Source: Microcebus murinus
Lineage: Eukaryota; Chordata; Mammalia; Primates; Cheirogaleidae
Length of the DNA: 64,000 nt
Assembly (NCBI RefSeq): GCF_040939455.1
Contig: NC_134109.1
Location: 52,976,001 to 53,040,000 of the forward strand
Direction: 5' to 3'
Shown here piece by piece: positions 1-12,990 of this stretch. A program made the translations under genes and the position numbers. Numbering within the stretch: the stretch's first letter is position 1; each line of letters opens with the position of its first letter. The notes beneath the pieces were generated by a model that ran no database searches, was not told the origin of the DNA, and saw only the letters and a program-made list of their open reading frames with translations.

Positions 1-1245
1 TTAGTTAATTAAATGTATAATAATACATGGCAGAATAGTCTTAGACTTCCTTTGACTATAAGTAGGAAAAAGTTTTTGGAGTCAAGTAGGTAATTAAATG
101 TTCTCAAACATTTTCTGTGGTTACAATTATTAGGAAAAAATGCAAAGTTATGCAAGACCATATTGGTTTAGGTCAGTTCACTGCACTCCAACATTTATCT
201 CTTTGACAAATGTTTCTCATTATTTATCATTTGTACAAGAAGTTGAGAAAATGTCAAGGTAGATAATTCTGACCAACGTTTATTAAAGGTAGATGTAAAT
301 ATTATAAAGTGTTTGTCATAAATCAAAGGTATTCCATTTATCTCCAGGCATATGTATAAAAGTATAGTATGCTAGTATCTGTTCAATACTTAATAAAAAG
401 TTATTAATAATCATGTAAAGATTAAGATTAAAATCATGTAACTTTCCATTCCTACATCATATGCTTTATGCTAATAATAACCTGTAAAGATAATTTGACT
501 TTTCATGTACAATCTTGAATGCTTTTAATTATACTTTAATAATATGTGTATCAGGAATTGATAACAAAACCTGGCCTTTTAGAAAGAAGAGAAATCTTCT
601 GATATGTTAAAAGTAAAATTCAGAAATTTAAAATCTCGATTCATTTTTCATAGTCTCTGCATGAGTCTTATTTGAATGTATGTGATTCTGTAACTCTCAC
701 AATTTGATTTGATCTATCCTCTTCTTCACCCTCATTATTCAAGAGCTTATCTACTTGACATATAATTATTACCCTAATCTAACTGGAAAGTGCAAAATCT
801 TTGCACAGTGCTTTGCATTTAATGAACCATTGGAGATATTGTATGAATTCCATTAAAACCCAAATGTTTATCACATTTCAAAATTTTAGATTTTTTCTTA
901 CAAAAATGTAAATATATTTTCAGCCCACATTCCTATTTGTTCCTCTACTGTTTATATCATTAAGAGAATTTCAAAAATTTATTTGAGGACTTGTTATAAC
1001 AGTTGATTTAAGAACATAATTTCATACTCACACTTTTTGATGGAAATTTCTGAATTTTGACAGCGTCATGATGATTTGTGTAACAATCACCACAGACAAA
1101 ATAGAGAATTGCTGAATTATTCTCTATCCCATCACACTCAATCCCCTCCCATCTAATTGCAGCCCCTACTAACACTATTCTGTTTTCTGACCCTATAGTT
1201 TTGACTTGTAAAGACTACATCAATATAAATAGTTTGACACATTTT
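1..1245. other. AT-rich intergenic DNA, nothing recognised
   Basis: No open frame of note and no repeat family that I can name. The base composition is typical of a mammalian AT-rich isochore. Confidence 0.6.
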
Positions 1246-2185
1246 TAAAAAAAATTATTGAGGTATGATTGACATATTAAAAGCTATGCATATTTAATGT
1301 CTACAATTTGATGAGTTCAGAGATAAGTATATACTAGTGAAACTATTACCACCATCTATGCCATAAACCTATCCAACACCTCCAAAGGTTTCCTATCCCC
1401 CTTATTTATTATTATTATTATTATTATTTTGTGATAGGAGCATTTAACATAAGATCTACACTCTTAGCAAAGTTTTCAGTATATGAAACAGTATTGTTAA
1501 CTACAGGTACTATGCTACATAGTAGATCTCTAGAACTTAATTCATTTTGAATAAATTAAACATTGTACCCTTTGACTAATACTTTCCTGTTTACCCATAC
1601 CCCAAGCCCCTCTCTGCTTCTATGAGTTTGACTATTTTAGATTCCATATATAATTGGCTTCATGTAGTATTTGTTCTTCTTTGTCTAGCTTATTTCACTT
1701 AGCATGATATCATCCATGTTCATCCATGTTGTCACAAATGGCAAGATTTTCTTCTTTATGTAAAACTAAATAATATTCCATCTGTGTGTGTGTGTGTGTG
1801 TGTATAAAACATTTTCTTCATTCATTGATAAACATTATATTGCTTTCATGTCTTGGCTATTGTGAATAATACTGCAATTAACATTGGAGTACAGATATTT
1901 CTTTGACATACTGTTTTAATTTTTTAGTGGTATATACCCAGAAGTGGAATTACTGGATCAAATGATAGTCTACTTTTTCATAATTTGGGAGAATATCCAT
2001 ATTGTTTCTCATAATGACTCTAACAATTTACATTCCTATCAATAGTGTACAAGGGTTACTTTTTCTCCATATCCCAAGTGACATTTATTATCTTTTAGTG
2101 ATTGATAATAGCCATTCTAATGGCTGTGATTTTATATCTCATTGTGTTTTTTATTTGCATTTCCCTGATAATTAGTGACATAGAG
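1246..2185 (-). mobile_element. Old L1 (L1M type), 3' part, interrupted by the hAT element
   Basis: The reverse strand matches the end of L1 ORF2 followed by an old L1 3' UTR. Seen on the plus strand: TATACCCAGAAGTGGAATTA, GGCTATTGTGAATAATACTGC and ATTTGCATTTCCCTGATAAT, all hallmarks of the L1 ORF2 C-terminal region. The reading frame is destroyed by many stops and indels. A (GT)n stretch sits at 1783-1804 and a (TTA)n stretch near 1404-1430. The element is broken at 2185/2186 and its next piece resumes at 8877. Its heavy divergence compared with the L1 at 41214-47749 indicates an ancient insertion. The 3' boundary at about 1246 is approximate. Confidence 0.8.
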
Positions 2186-2867
2186 CTGGGGTTTCCAACT
2201 TCCAGGCTGTGGACTGGTACCTGTCTATGGCCTGTTAGGAACCTGGCTGCACAGCATGATGTCAGCTAAAAAAAAAGGAAGCTTCATCTGTATTTACAGC
2301 CACTTCCCATCACTCACATCACCGCTTAAGCTCTGCCTCCTGTCAGATCAGCATAGGCATTAGATTCTCAGAGGAGTATGAACCCTACTATAAACAGCAC
2401 ATGCGAGGGATCTAGGTTGTGTGCTCCTTATGAGAATCTAACGCCTGATGATCTGAGGTGGAGCTGAGGCAGTGATGCTAGTGCTGGGGGGCGGCTGCAA
2501 ATACAGATTATCATTAGAGCAGACGTTTGACTCCACACAGACCATAATAAATCAGTTGCTTGCAGACTCATATCAAAACCCTATCAGTGAGTGGCAAGTG
2601 ACAATTAAACTTCATCTGGTGGCAGGCTTTATGGTGGCAAGTGAGTTGATGTACTTCAATTGTACAGCTGCATCTGGTGACAGACTTTAAGTCAAAATCC
2701 AACACTTATTTTAGTCCATGTGTAGCCTGCCCATTATTTCATTTACCACTTTCATCCATGCCTCCTTCCCGCACTGAGCACTTGTCTCACAGTTTTGGTA
2801 AGCCCACAAGCTAACCCTAGCAAAAATAAGTAACATACAAACATCACTGGAGAGCTTCTTTGAAAAG

Positions 2868-3936
2868 AGAAAAAGACCCAATGATGAGACAGAGAAAGAC
2901 TTTGAGACTGCCAACAAAATGAAACCTGCATTTAAAAGAAAATGCCAAGCAAGAGTCCTACTTAAAGTACAGGTTCATTGCAATAGGTCATTCACATTCT
3001 CGGAGCCTACTTTGTACAATATGTGGGGACCAGCTATCCAGCTAAGCCATGAAACCTTCAAAACTGCTTTGACACATGGAAGGCAAGCACCCTGCACTAA
3101 AAGAAAAGACTTTAGAGTTTCTCAAGAGAAATAAAAAATGTGAAGACAAATAACAGAAGCAAATATTGAAGGCCATCACTTCATCAAATGTGTCTGCACT
3201 GAAAGAATCATTCTTGTGACTAATCACATTGCTAAGGCTAAGAAGCCCTTTACTATTGGGGAAGAGGTGACTCTGCCTGGAGAGGCTATGGTGCAAAAGG
3301 TGGTAGGTGTTCCTCTTTTGGCTAGCACCATAACCAGATGAATTGATGAAATAATAGAGGATATTGAGGTACAATTTTTAGAGATGATTAATGAGTCACC
3401 ATGGTATGCAATCCAGGTTGACAAGTCTAATGAAATTTACAGCAAGGCAATAATGCTTGCTTTTGTTTCCATATATTTTTCAGGAGGATGTGTTATGTGC
3501 ACTTTTATTGCTAACCAACACCACAGCTGCAGAACTATTCAAGGCTTTGAATGATTACGTATTAGGAAACAGAATTGGTCATTTTATGTTGTTATATGCA
3601 CAGATGGTGGGCTGTGGTGTCCACAGATGGTGGACAGCTTTCTGGTGTCACTACTGGGGTCAAGGAGGTCACTTCTAAATGTGAGTCTATGCTCTGTGTC
3701 ATTCATAGAGAAATGCTGGCTAGCCAAAAAATGTCACCTGAACTAAATAAAGTTTTGCAGCATGTGATTACAATTACCAAGTACATTGATGTACGTGCCC
3801 TTAACTCATGTCTGTTTGTTCAGCTCTGTGAGGAGATGAACTCAGAACAAACATGTCTTCTCTTATACATAGAAGTAGATGGCTTTCTAAAGGTAGATCA
3901 CAGGCCAGAGTTTTTGAGTTGCAAGATCCACCTAAG
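2868..3936 (+). pseudogene. hAT transposase, N-terminal half, decayed
   Basis: Plus-strand frames 2919-3134, 3457-3678 and 3575-3985 together resemble the transposase family from which the host genes ZBED5, ZBED9 and FAM200 derive. Recognisable pieces are KPAFKRK, then a ruined BED zinc finger (the first Cys pair is gone; LYNMWGP stands where a CxxC-type knuckle is expected), LLTNTTAAELFKALNDYV, and REMLASQKMSPELNKVLQH near 3705-3765. Several frame changes and stops prevent translation. From about 3937 the frame runs into L1 sequence, so the last residues of the 3575-3985 frame are not transposase. The product would have been a DDE-type enzyme that cuts and joins transposon ends. Confidence 0.75.
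3923..3936. repeat. Target-site duplication of the nested L1, left copy
   Basis: AAGATCCACCTAAG here and AAGAGCCACTTCAG at 7943-7956 match at 11 of 14 positions. Both copies are pieces of the hAT transposase gene, which is uninterrupted once the segment between them is removed. The mismatches are ordinary decay since insertion. Confidence 0.8.
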
Positions 3937-3939
3937 ATG

Positions 3940-6180
3940 GTATTTTAATAGAGATTTCATTGACTCTGTAGGTCACTTTGGGTAGTATAGACATTTTAAC
4001 AATGTTGATTCTGCTGACCCATGAGCATGGTATATTCTTCCACCTGTTTACATCCTCTGCTATTTCCTTCTTCAGTGTTTCATAGTTCTCCCTATAGAGA
4101 TCTTTTACCTCCTTAGTTAAATATATTCCTAGGTACTTATTTTCTTTGTTACTATTTTGAAGGGAATTGAGTCTTTGATTTGGTTATCACTTATACTATT
4201 GTTGGTGAATATGAATGCCTCTGATTTCTGTGTATTGATTTTGTATCCTGAGGCTTTACCAAATTCATTTATCAGATCAAGGATACTCTTGGTTGAATCC
4301 TTGGGGTTTTCTAGGTATAATATAATTTCTAGGCATAATATCCAGTAAAGAGTGAGACTTTGATCTCTTCTGCTCCCATTTGGATACTCTTAATTCCACT
4401 CTCTTGTCTGATTGCTGTAGCGAGGACTTCCAGCACTATGTCGAATAGAAGTGGAGATAGTGGGCATAGTGGGCAACCTTGTATAGTTCCAGTTCTAAGT
4501 GGGAATGCTTTTAATTTTTCCCCATTCAGTATGATATTGGCTGTGGGTTTGTCATATATGGCTTGTAAAATTTTTAGGTAAGCCCCATCTATGCCTATTT
4601 TGTTGAGTGTTCTTATCATAAAAGGGTGTTGAATTTTGTCAAATGCTTTTTCTGCGTCTATTGAGAGAATCATATGATCTTTATTTTTGCTTCTGTTTAT
4701 ATGGTGAATTACATTTATAGATTTCCATATGTTGAACCATCCCTGCATCCCTGGGATGAAGCCCATTTGGTTGTGATGAATTATTTTCTTGACAAGCACC
4801 TGGATTCAATTGGCTAGGATTTTGTTGAGAATTTTTGCATCTGTATTCATAATGGATATTGGTCTATAGTTTTCCTTTTTTGTTGCATCCTTTCCTGGTT
4901 TTGTTATCAGGGTTATGTTTGCTTCATAAAATGTGATGGGGAGAATTCCATCCTTCTCGATGTTGTGGAATAATTTCTTCAGAATAGGCATCAGTTCTTT
5001 GTAGGTGTGGTAAAATTCGGGTGTGAAACCATCTGGTCCATGACTTTTCTTTTTAGGAAGGTTTTTTATTGCTGTTTCAATTTCAGTACTTGATATTGGT
5101 CTGATCAGGAATTCTATTTGTTCCTGGTTGAGCCTAGGGAGGATGTGTGTTTCTAAGAAATTGTCCATTTCCTCCACATTTTCCAGTTTGTGTGCATAGA
5201 GGTTTTCATAGTATTCATAAATTATATCTTGTATCTCCATGGCATCAGTTGTGATTTCTCCTTTAGTGTTCCTGATGAAGCTTATTAGAGATTTTTCTTT
5301 TTTGCTTTTCATTAGTCTAGCCAATGGCGTGTCAATTTTGTTTATTTTTTCAACGAACCAACTTTTTGTTTTATTAATCTTCTGTATAGTTTCCCTGTTG
5401 TCAATTTCATTTAGTTCTGATTTGATCTTAATGATTTTACTTCTTCTTCTGGGTTTGGGGTTGGTCTGTTCTTCTTTTTCCAGCTCTTTGAGACAATTCA
5501 TTAGGTTGTCTATTTGTGATCTTTTTGACTTTTGGACATAGGCATTTATGGAAATAAACTTTTCTCTCAGGACTGCTTTAGCTGTGTCCCACAGGTTTTG
5601 CTAACTTGTGTCACCTTTGTCGTTTAGTTCAAAGAATCTTTTGATTTCCATCTTGATTTCCTTGTTTATGAAGTGATCATTCAGCAGAAGGTTGTTTAGT
5701 TTCCATGACTTTGTGTAGAAATGAGAACTCCTGTTAGGATTGATTTCTACATTTATTCCATTGTGGTCTGAAAAGATACATGGTATAATTTCTATTTTTT
5801 AAAATTGTTTGAGACCTGCTTTGTGTCCTAGTATATGGTCAATCTTAGAGAATGACCCATGAGCTGATGAGAAGAATGAATATTCAGTGGTTTTGGGGTA
5901 GAATGTCCTGCAAATGTCAGTCAGGCCCATTTGCTCTAGAGTTCTGTTTAAGTCCATTATTTCTTTGTTAATTTTCTGTTTGGCGGATCTGTCCTATGCT
6001 GTCAGTGGGGTGTTAAAGTCTCTGACTATTATCGTGTTGTTGTTTATCCATTTGTTTAGATCAAGTAGAGTTTACATTATGAATCTGGGTGCACCAAGTT
6101 TGGGTGCATATATATTTAGAATTGTTATGTCTTCTTGTTGAACTGTATCCTTCACCATTATATAGTGGCCTTCTTTGTCT
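3940..6180 (-). pseudogene. L1 ORF2 fragment (endonuclease end to reverse transcriptase), inverted
   Basis: Minus-strand frames 4329-4799 (156 aa) and 4806-5501 (231 aa) are L1 ORF2 pieces. They include [54 protein letters not shown] and [17 protein letters not shown] from the reverse transcriptase domain. The two frames are separated by a stop in the codon after ILAN, the same codon that is a stop in the full-length copy. The active-site FADD is not recoverable: the frame ends in SLFTGYYA. Non-functional. Confidence 0.85.
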
Positions 6181-6598
6181 TATAATTTTACGCTTTGTTT
6201 GAAACCAGAGAAGACACCACATAGTAAAATAAATCCTAGGCAATAAAAACAAAATAGAAGGTATCAATTTATCAGATTTAAAACTATACTACAAGGTTAT
6301 AGTAATTAAAAGAGCTTGTTACTGGCACAAGAACAGGGACATTGACCAGTGGAACAGTACAGAGAACCCAGATATAAAACCAACCTCATATAGCCAACTA
6401 ATATTCAACAAAGCAGACAAAAACATACACTGGGGAAAATAATCCTTATTCAATAAATGGTGCTGGGAAAACTAGATAGCCACATGTAGAAGACTGAAAC
6501 AGCACCCACACCTTTCACTTCTCACAAAAATCAACTCATGCTGGCTAACAGACTTGAACATTAGATGTGAAACTATTAGAATTCTAGAGGAGAATGTT

Positions 6599-6613
6599 GA
6601 AAATACTCTTCTA
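6599..6613. repeat. Alu target-site duplication, left copy
   Basis: GAAAATACTCTTCTA is repeated exactly at 6945-6959, immediately after the Alu A-tail. It is derived from L1 ORF2 sequence, proving the Alu landed in an existing L1. Confidence 0.95.
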
Positions 6614-6944
<331 letters not shown>

Positions 6945-7942
6945 GAAAATACTCTTCTAAACATTGGCCTAGGCAAAGAATTTATGAAGAAGACCCCAAA
7001 GGCAACCAAAGCAGCAACAAAAATAAATAAATGGGACCTGATCAAATTAAAAACCTTCTGCACAGCCAAAGAAACTGTCAAGAGAGCAAACAGACAACCC
7101 ACAGAATGGGAGAAAATTTTTTCAAGCTACACATCTGATAAAGGGCTGACAACAAGAATTTATTTAGAACTCAGGAAAATCAGCAAGAAAAAATCAAACA
7201 ACCCTATCAAAAAGTGAGCAAAGGACATGAACAGAAATTTTTCAAAAGAAGACAGAATAAAGGCCAACAGACATGAAAAAATGTTCAACATCTCTAATCA
7301 TCAGGGAAATGCAAATCAAAACTGCAATGAGATATCACTTATCTCCAGTAAGATTGGCCCTTTTCAAAAAGTCCCCAAATGTTGGCGTGGATGCGGAGAG
7401 ATAGGAACACTCCTGCACTGCTGATGGGACTGCAAACTGATTCAGCATCTGTGGAAAGCAATATGGAGATACCTTAAAGCAATACAAGTAGATCTATCAT
7501 TTGATCCAGCAATTCCACTACTGGGCATCTACCCAAAAGATCAAATGACACTCTACAAATGGAACACCTGCACTTGAATGTTTATAGCAGCACAGTTCAC
7601 AATCGCAAAGGTGTAGAAACAACCTAGGTGCCCATCAATTCATGTGTGGATTAATAAAATGTGGTATATGTATACCATGAAATACTACTCAGCTTTAAGA
7701 AATAATGGTGATATAGCACCGCTTGTATTCTCCTGGATAGAGGTAGAACTGATTCTACTAGGTGAAGTATCTCAAGAATGGAAAAACAAGCACCACATGT
7801 ACTCACCAGCAAATTGGTATTAACAGATCAACACTTAAGTGGACATATAGGAATAACGTTTATCAGGCGTCGGGTGGGTCAGGGAGCATGGGCAATATAC
7901 GTAACCTTAACATTTGTACCCCCATAATATGCTGACAAAAAA

Positions 7943-8660
7943 AAGAGCCACTTCAGAGATTTCTTTTAGGAAAACAGTCACCACTGGCAGCACATTTCAG
8001 TGACACAGAATGCGTTGCAAAACTTGCCTACTTGTGTGACATATTCAACTTGCTCAACAAACTCCATCTGTCACTTCAGGGGAGAATGACAAATGTGTTC
8101 AAGTCAGCAGATAAAGTGTCTGCATTCAAAGCCAAACTGCAATTATGGGAGAAACAAGTGAACACTGGGATTTCTGACATGTTTCAAACATTAACAGAGA
8201 TTTTGAAAGAGACTGAGTCAGTGCCTTCTTTCTCTCAGATGGTGCATTATCACCTATCTCCACTTTCAAAAGAGTTTGAGCATTACCACAAAATACCCCC
8301 AAACTGGGAAAGAATGGATCCACAACCCATTTGTGAATAAGACAGGTGAATCAACATTGTCCATACTAGAAGAGGATCAATTGCTTGAGATCACAAATAA
8401 TGGTGGCCTTAAAAGTATGTTTGATACAAGTTCAAATCTCCATGTGTTCCAAATTAAAGTCAAGGCGAATATTCTGAGATTGCCACAAAAGCACTAAAAA
8501 GCCTGCTTCGATTTTCAACATCCTATCTTTGTGAAGCAGGTTTTTCTGCAGTGACAGCAACCAAAATGAGATTAGACAAAATGGAGTAGACTGGACATAA
8601 ACAAAACACTTCAGTGTCACCCTCTCCATTACCCCCAGATGAGACCATCTAGTTGCAGGA
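7943..8660 (+). pseudogene. hAT transposase, C-terminal half, decayed
   Basis: Resumes exactly where the left half stops. Frames 8032-8340 (102 aa) and 8276-8497 (73 aa) overlap, so a frameshift lies near 8276-8340. Recognisable motifs are LCDIFNLLNKLHLSLQGRM, VFKSADKVSAFKAKLQLWE, DPFVNK-like sequence near 8315, and the C-terminal hAT dimerisation region SYLCEAGFSAVTATKMRL at about 8521-8575. That last motif is the best-preserved hallmark of the ZBED/hAT family. Not translatable as one protein. Confidence 0.8.
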
Positions 8661-8876
8661 AAACATGCTCAGAGCTCTCACTGATTCTGCATTATGGTGA
8701 GTTGTATAATTATTTCATTACATATAATAATGGAAATAAAGTGCACAATAAATATAATGCTCTAGGATCATACTGAAACCATCCCCCAACCCTCCTATCC
8801 CTGGTCTATGGAAAAATGGAAAACTGGTCTTCCATTTGAAACCAGACCCTGGTGCCAAAAAGGTTGGGGACCACTG

Positions 8877-8960
8877 ATAAAGAGTACCTTTTCATACACC
8901 TGTTGTCCATATATATGTCTTCTTTATTATGTACTTTTTTGAACATCATTCTTTTATGTA
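8877..8960 (-). mobile_element. Old L1M, continuation beyond the hAT
   Basis: CCTTTTCATACACCTGTTG and GTATGTCTTCTTT-like sequence continue the minus-strand L1 ORF2 text that stops at 2185. The right limit is uncertain because the sequence fades into unrecognised DNA. Confidence 0.65.
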
Positions 8961-10977
8961 TTAACACTTTGTTGTGTGTAGCAGTAGATATTTCTTACTA
9001 AAGTGTATCACATTGTTATGTGGGAAAACAGTATTCATCTAGGAACCAATTGAAAGATTAGGTTTTTTTTCCAGTCATTAATGATTATAAACTTGCTGTA
9101 GACATGAACTTACCCCTATCAATATCATTTATCTATCCATACATATATTTGTGCATGTGTGTAATTGTGTTTTAATAATCATGATGGTAGTTCAGAAGAA
9201 AGCAAAGCAATACATGTTTCAGTCTGCCTTTTCATTGTCTTTGGTATGTGAAAATTCTGAGAATGTTTTCCAGGGATCATCTCCATGTTAAGGAAAATAA
9301 TGGACTCAATATAGAAGGGCCACAATCAGTGCATCCATTCATTTTGATTCAGATACATTAAGGAGGGCAGAAATAGTTTGATAATAAAGAAGTTGTGAAC
9401 CAAATGTAATAAAATAACAAAATTATCATTTTACATATTTAATAAAATAATTCATAACTTCTGATTTTAGTACAAGACATGTGTTAACCAAAGTACCTCA
9501 AAAGTATCACTATTTAAAACATTACCTGGCATTTTTCACAGGAAATTTCAGCTTTATACATAAAATATTTACATGACAGACACAATCTATATTACTGTAA
9601 TGTACATTGATGTTTATATACTAACAATATGTCTATAACAACATCATCTATCAAATAACAATAATTAGATGTCTGTATGAGTGCCATTATTTTTGTATTT
9701 TGTGCATTATAACACATTCTAAATAATTGCACAATTATAAAATAATAAAGAAGTAAGAGTAATAATTAAGAGAGGGAAAATACAAAAATACTTTTTTCTG
9801 GTTATAAAATGTAGCCACATAACTTAGTAATTCTGCTATACATTGTCAAAGAAGAAATAACTACTCATGAATACCATCATATTTAACCTTTTAACTAGGA
9901 AGCCGATGGAATGATAATATTAGAGACCTAAAATTTTCACTCTGATAAAAGACAGTTTAAAAATATTACCTCTGTTATAACACTTTGAATTCTATTATAC
10001 TTCTTCAGGTCCAAGTTTTATGATAGGAAAAATAATACAAACTTTAATATATTTTTGTCTTTAGCAAAAGAAAAATGGTAGAATATGGCACAGAGCGTAA
10101 AAGTGGTTTTCATATTCTTTGGAGCAGCTGTGCACTATGAAAATCTATGATATGAGAGACTTGATAATAAAGAACCTGACTTTTATTAAAAAGAAATAGA
10201 ATTCTTTCAAAGGTCTAAGAGCTTTCCAAAAATAATTTGATTTTTTTATTTTTTCCCTTGTTACATTTTATTATTTTTTGAATAACTGGAAGTACTCATT
10301 TTTCTCTCTTCTTTTTATTGATGAAGTTACTCTCTACAGCTTGACAAAGTTGTAACCATGCCATTCTTATGGAAAGGGAAAAAAATTATATGTTATCATA
10401 GCTGCTACTCCTCTGGGTATGGAGATGGCTCTGGTAAGATAAAAATGCCTGCAAACGTGCCTCCTAGAAGTGTAGAGTAGAAGGAGTTAAGTATTTACTT
10501 CTCTTAAAAAATCTGCAATTGAAATGCAGATTGAAAAGCTAAATTATCCCTAAAAGTCACTATCGATTTAAAAGCTGTTTTAAATATCCTTTTCAAATTC
10601 TATAAATTACCATAAAGTTCTAAGTCTCATATTTCCTAAAATATTTAACAAAAGAGAAATCACTTTGTTAAAAAAGCTTTTTAAGTTTCTTCCGATAAAG
10701 AAAAAGAAATATTTCTGAAGATGAAATTCTAAGTGGACATTAAGTTATATCTGCACTGAAGTTTCACCGGCCCTTTATTAATCTCATCTGATGATATGGG
10801 ATCAATTAGGTTCTAGTAAGGTTGGTGAAATTGCACTTGAAACTTTACCTAATCCTAAATCTTAAAATGCAGGTGGGGGATATAAATTTAGTTTTCCCAG
10901 AATTAGCAAGTGTAACATGCTGAATTATTAGACTTTATTATAATTTAAATATTAAGAAAATAGAGAATGATATTATA
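8961..10977. other. AT-rich intergenic DNA, nothing recognised
   Basis: No convincing gene or repeat. Only scattered A/T homopolymers and short poly-purine runs. Confidence 0.6.
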
Positions 10978-11263
10978 GGCTGGGTGCAATGGCTTACACT
11001 TGTAATCCTAGCACTTTGGGAGGCCAAAGTGGGAGAATCACTTGAGGCTAGGAGTTTGAAACCAAACTGAACAAGATAGCAAGACCTCATCTTTACAAAA
11101 AATAGAAAAATTAGCCTGGCATGGTGGCATGCACCTATAGTCACAGGTACCCTGGAGGCTGAAACAGGAACATTGCTTGAGCCCAGGAGTTTGAGGTTGC
11201 AATGAGCTATGATGGACTCTGCACTCTAGCCTGAGCAACAAAGTGACACTCAATCTAAAAAAA
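10978..11263 (+). mobile_element. Old Alu (AluJ-like), full-length dimer
   Basis: Starts GGCTGGGTGCAATGGCTTAC and contains two Alu arms, but lacks the long strepsirrhine linker seen in other copies and has lost almost all CpGs (for example AATGGCTTACACTTG). The A-tail is reduced to seven A. No clear target duplication survives. Age and structure fit a pre-lemur or early AluJ copy. The short minus-strand frames here are Alu antisense noise. Confidence 0.9.
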
Positions 11264-11705
11264 GGTCCAATATTATCAAAAAATATTTTCTTTTCTTTTG
11301 CTTTTATCTATTATAAAAATGTATGTTCAAATTTAGTGTTATCCTTGATACATATAGATCTTAGGCTTTGTCGAAGGAAGTAGCTGTACCATATGTAAGC
11401 GGTAGCTAAAATTGTTTTTCAAGTACAAACATTGAAAAACAGTGTTCTCTTAATTTGTAATAATTTTCCCTTATCACCAGTCCATGAATCTTTAATGTTC
11501 TTCAGCTATATTTAAGTGCATTCTAACTCTTTTAGAGGTGTATTTTTTATGCCCATTATGTTTTTCTTCTTCTATTTAAGTGCCCTTAAACTATATCATT
11601 TTGGAACAGTCATCTAGTTTTTTGTCTATTATTATGTATATTACATAAGAAAGGCCATTTACCAATGCTAAATACTGAGTAGATTTTTTCCATAAAATTT
11701 CATCC
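11264..11705. other. Intergenic DNA, nothing recognised
   Basis: AT-rich sequence between the Alu and the following L1, without coding or repeat signatures I can name. Confidence 0.5.
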
Positions 11706-12990
11706 AAGAAAAACAGACAAAGAAGACAACAATATACACTGTGGAAAAGAAGCCATTTTTAATACATGGTTCTGGGAAAAATTGGATAGCCACATGCAGA
11801 AGAATGAAACAGGATTCATATCTCTCACCACTCATAAAAATTAATTCAAGATGGATAAAAGACTTAAATGTAAAGCCTGAAAACATAAGAACACAAGAAG
11901 AAATTTTCGGAACAACTATTCTACATATAAGCGTAGGCAAAGATTTTATGAAGAAGACCCCAAAGGCAATCACAGCAACAACCAAAATAAATAAATGGGG
12001 CTTGATTAAATTTAAAAGCCTCACATAACCAAAGAAAGTATCAACAGAGCAAATAGACAACCTGAAGAATAGGAGAAAGTGTTTTCTGAGCTATTTGTCT
12101 GATAAAGGGCTAATATTACCAGAATCTACAAAGAATTCAAGCAAATCAGCAAGAAAAAAAAAATCAAACAACCCCATTAAAAAGTGGGCAACAAATATGG
12201 CCAATAAACATATGAAAAAATGATCAAAGTCACTAATCATCAGGGAAATGCAAATTAAAACCACAATGAGATGTCACCTTATCCCTGTTAGAATGGCCTT
12301 TATTAAAAAATCCAAAAACAGCAGATGCTGGCATGGATGCAGAGAGAAAGGAACACTTCTATACTCTTGGTAGGACTGCAAATCAGTACCACCTCTATGG
12401 AAAACAGTATGTAGAGTCCTCAAAAAACTAAAAGTAGACCTACCATTCAACCTAGCAATCACACTATTGGGTATCTACCCAAAGGAAAAGAAGTATTTCT
12501 ATCAAAAAGGCACCTGCACCTGAATGTTTATTGCAGCACAATTCACAGTTGAAAAGATGTTGAACCAATCCAAGTGCCTATCAATTCATGAGTGGATTAA
12601 TAAAATGTGGTATTTTTATACTATGGAATACTACTTAGCCATAAAAAGGATGAATTAATTCCTTTTGCAGTAATTTGAATGGAGCTAGAGACCATTAACT
12701 TAAGTGAAGTATCTAAAGAATGAAAAGCAAGCACCACATGTACTCACTATTAAATTGGAACTAACCTATGAGCACAAACGTACATAGACAAAAGTAAAAC
12801 TCAACAGAAATCCAGCAGGGAGAAGGAGAAGAAGGAGATGGGTGGCAACCTACTTAATGGGTATAATGAACACTTTCTGGGTGACAGGCACACTTATAAT
12901 GATGACTGAAACATTATAAAAGTGATCCATGTAACCAAAAATATTTGTACCCCCATAATACTTTGAATTATTTTTTTAAAAAAGAATTAT
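11706..12990 (+). mobile_element. 5'-truncated L1, ORF2 C-terminus and 3' UTR
   Basis: Starts within ORF2 (AACAATATACACTGTGG) and runs through [20 protein letters not shown] to the end of ORF2, then a 3' UTR ending TTTGTACCCCCATAATACTT and an A-rich tail near 12975. The longest frame, 11741-12028 (95 aa), is ORF2 and is then broken by stops and indels. The 3' UTR (GGGAGAAGGAGAAGGAGATGGG) is a different subfamily from the L1 at 41214-47749. Target duplication not identified. Confidence 0.85.

Noticed and set aside
3042..3374. 110-aa minus-strand frame
   Set aside because: Antisense of the decayed hAT transposase.
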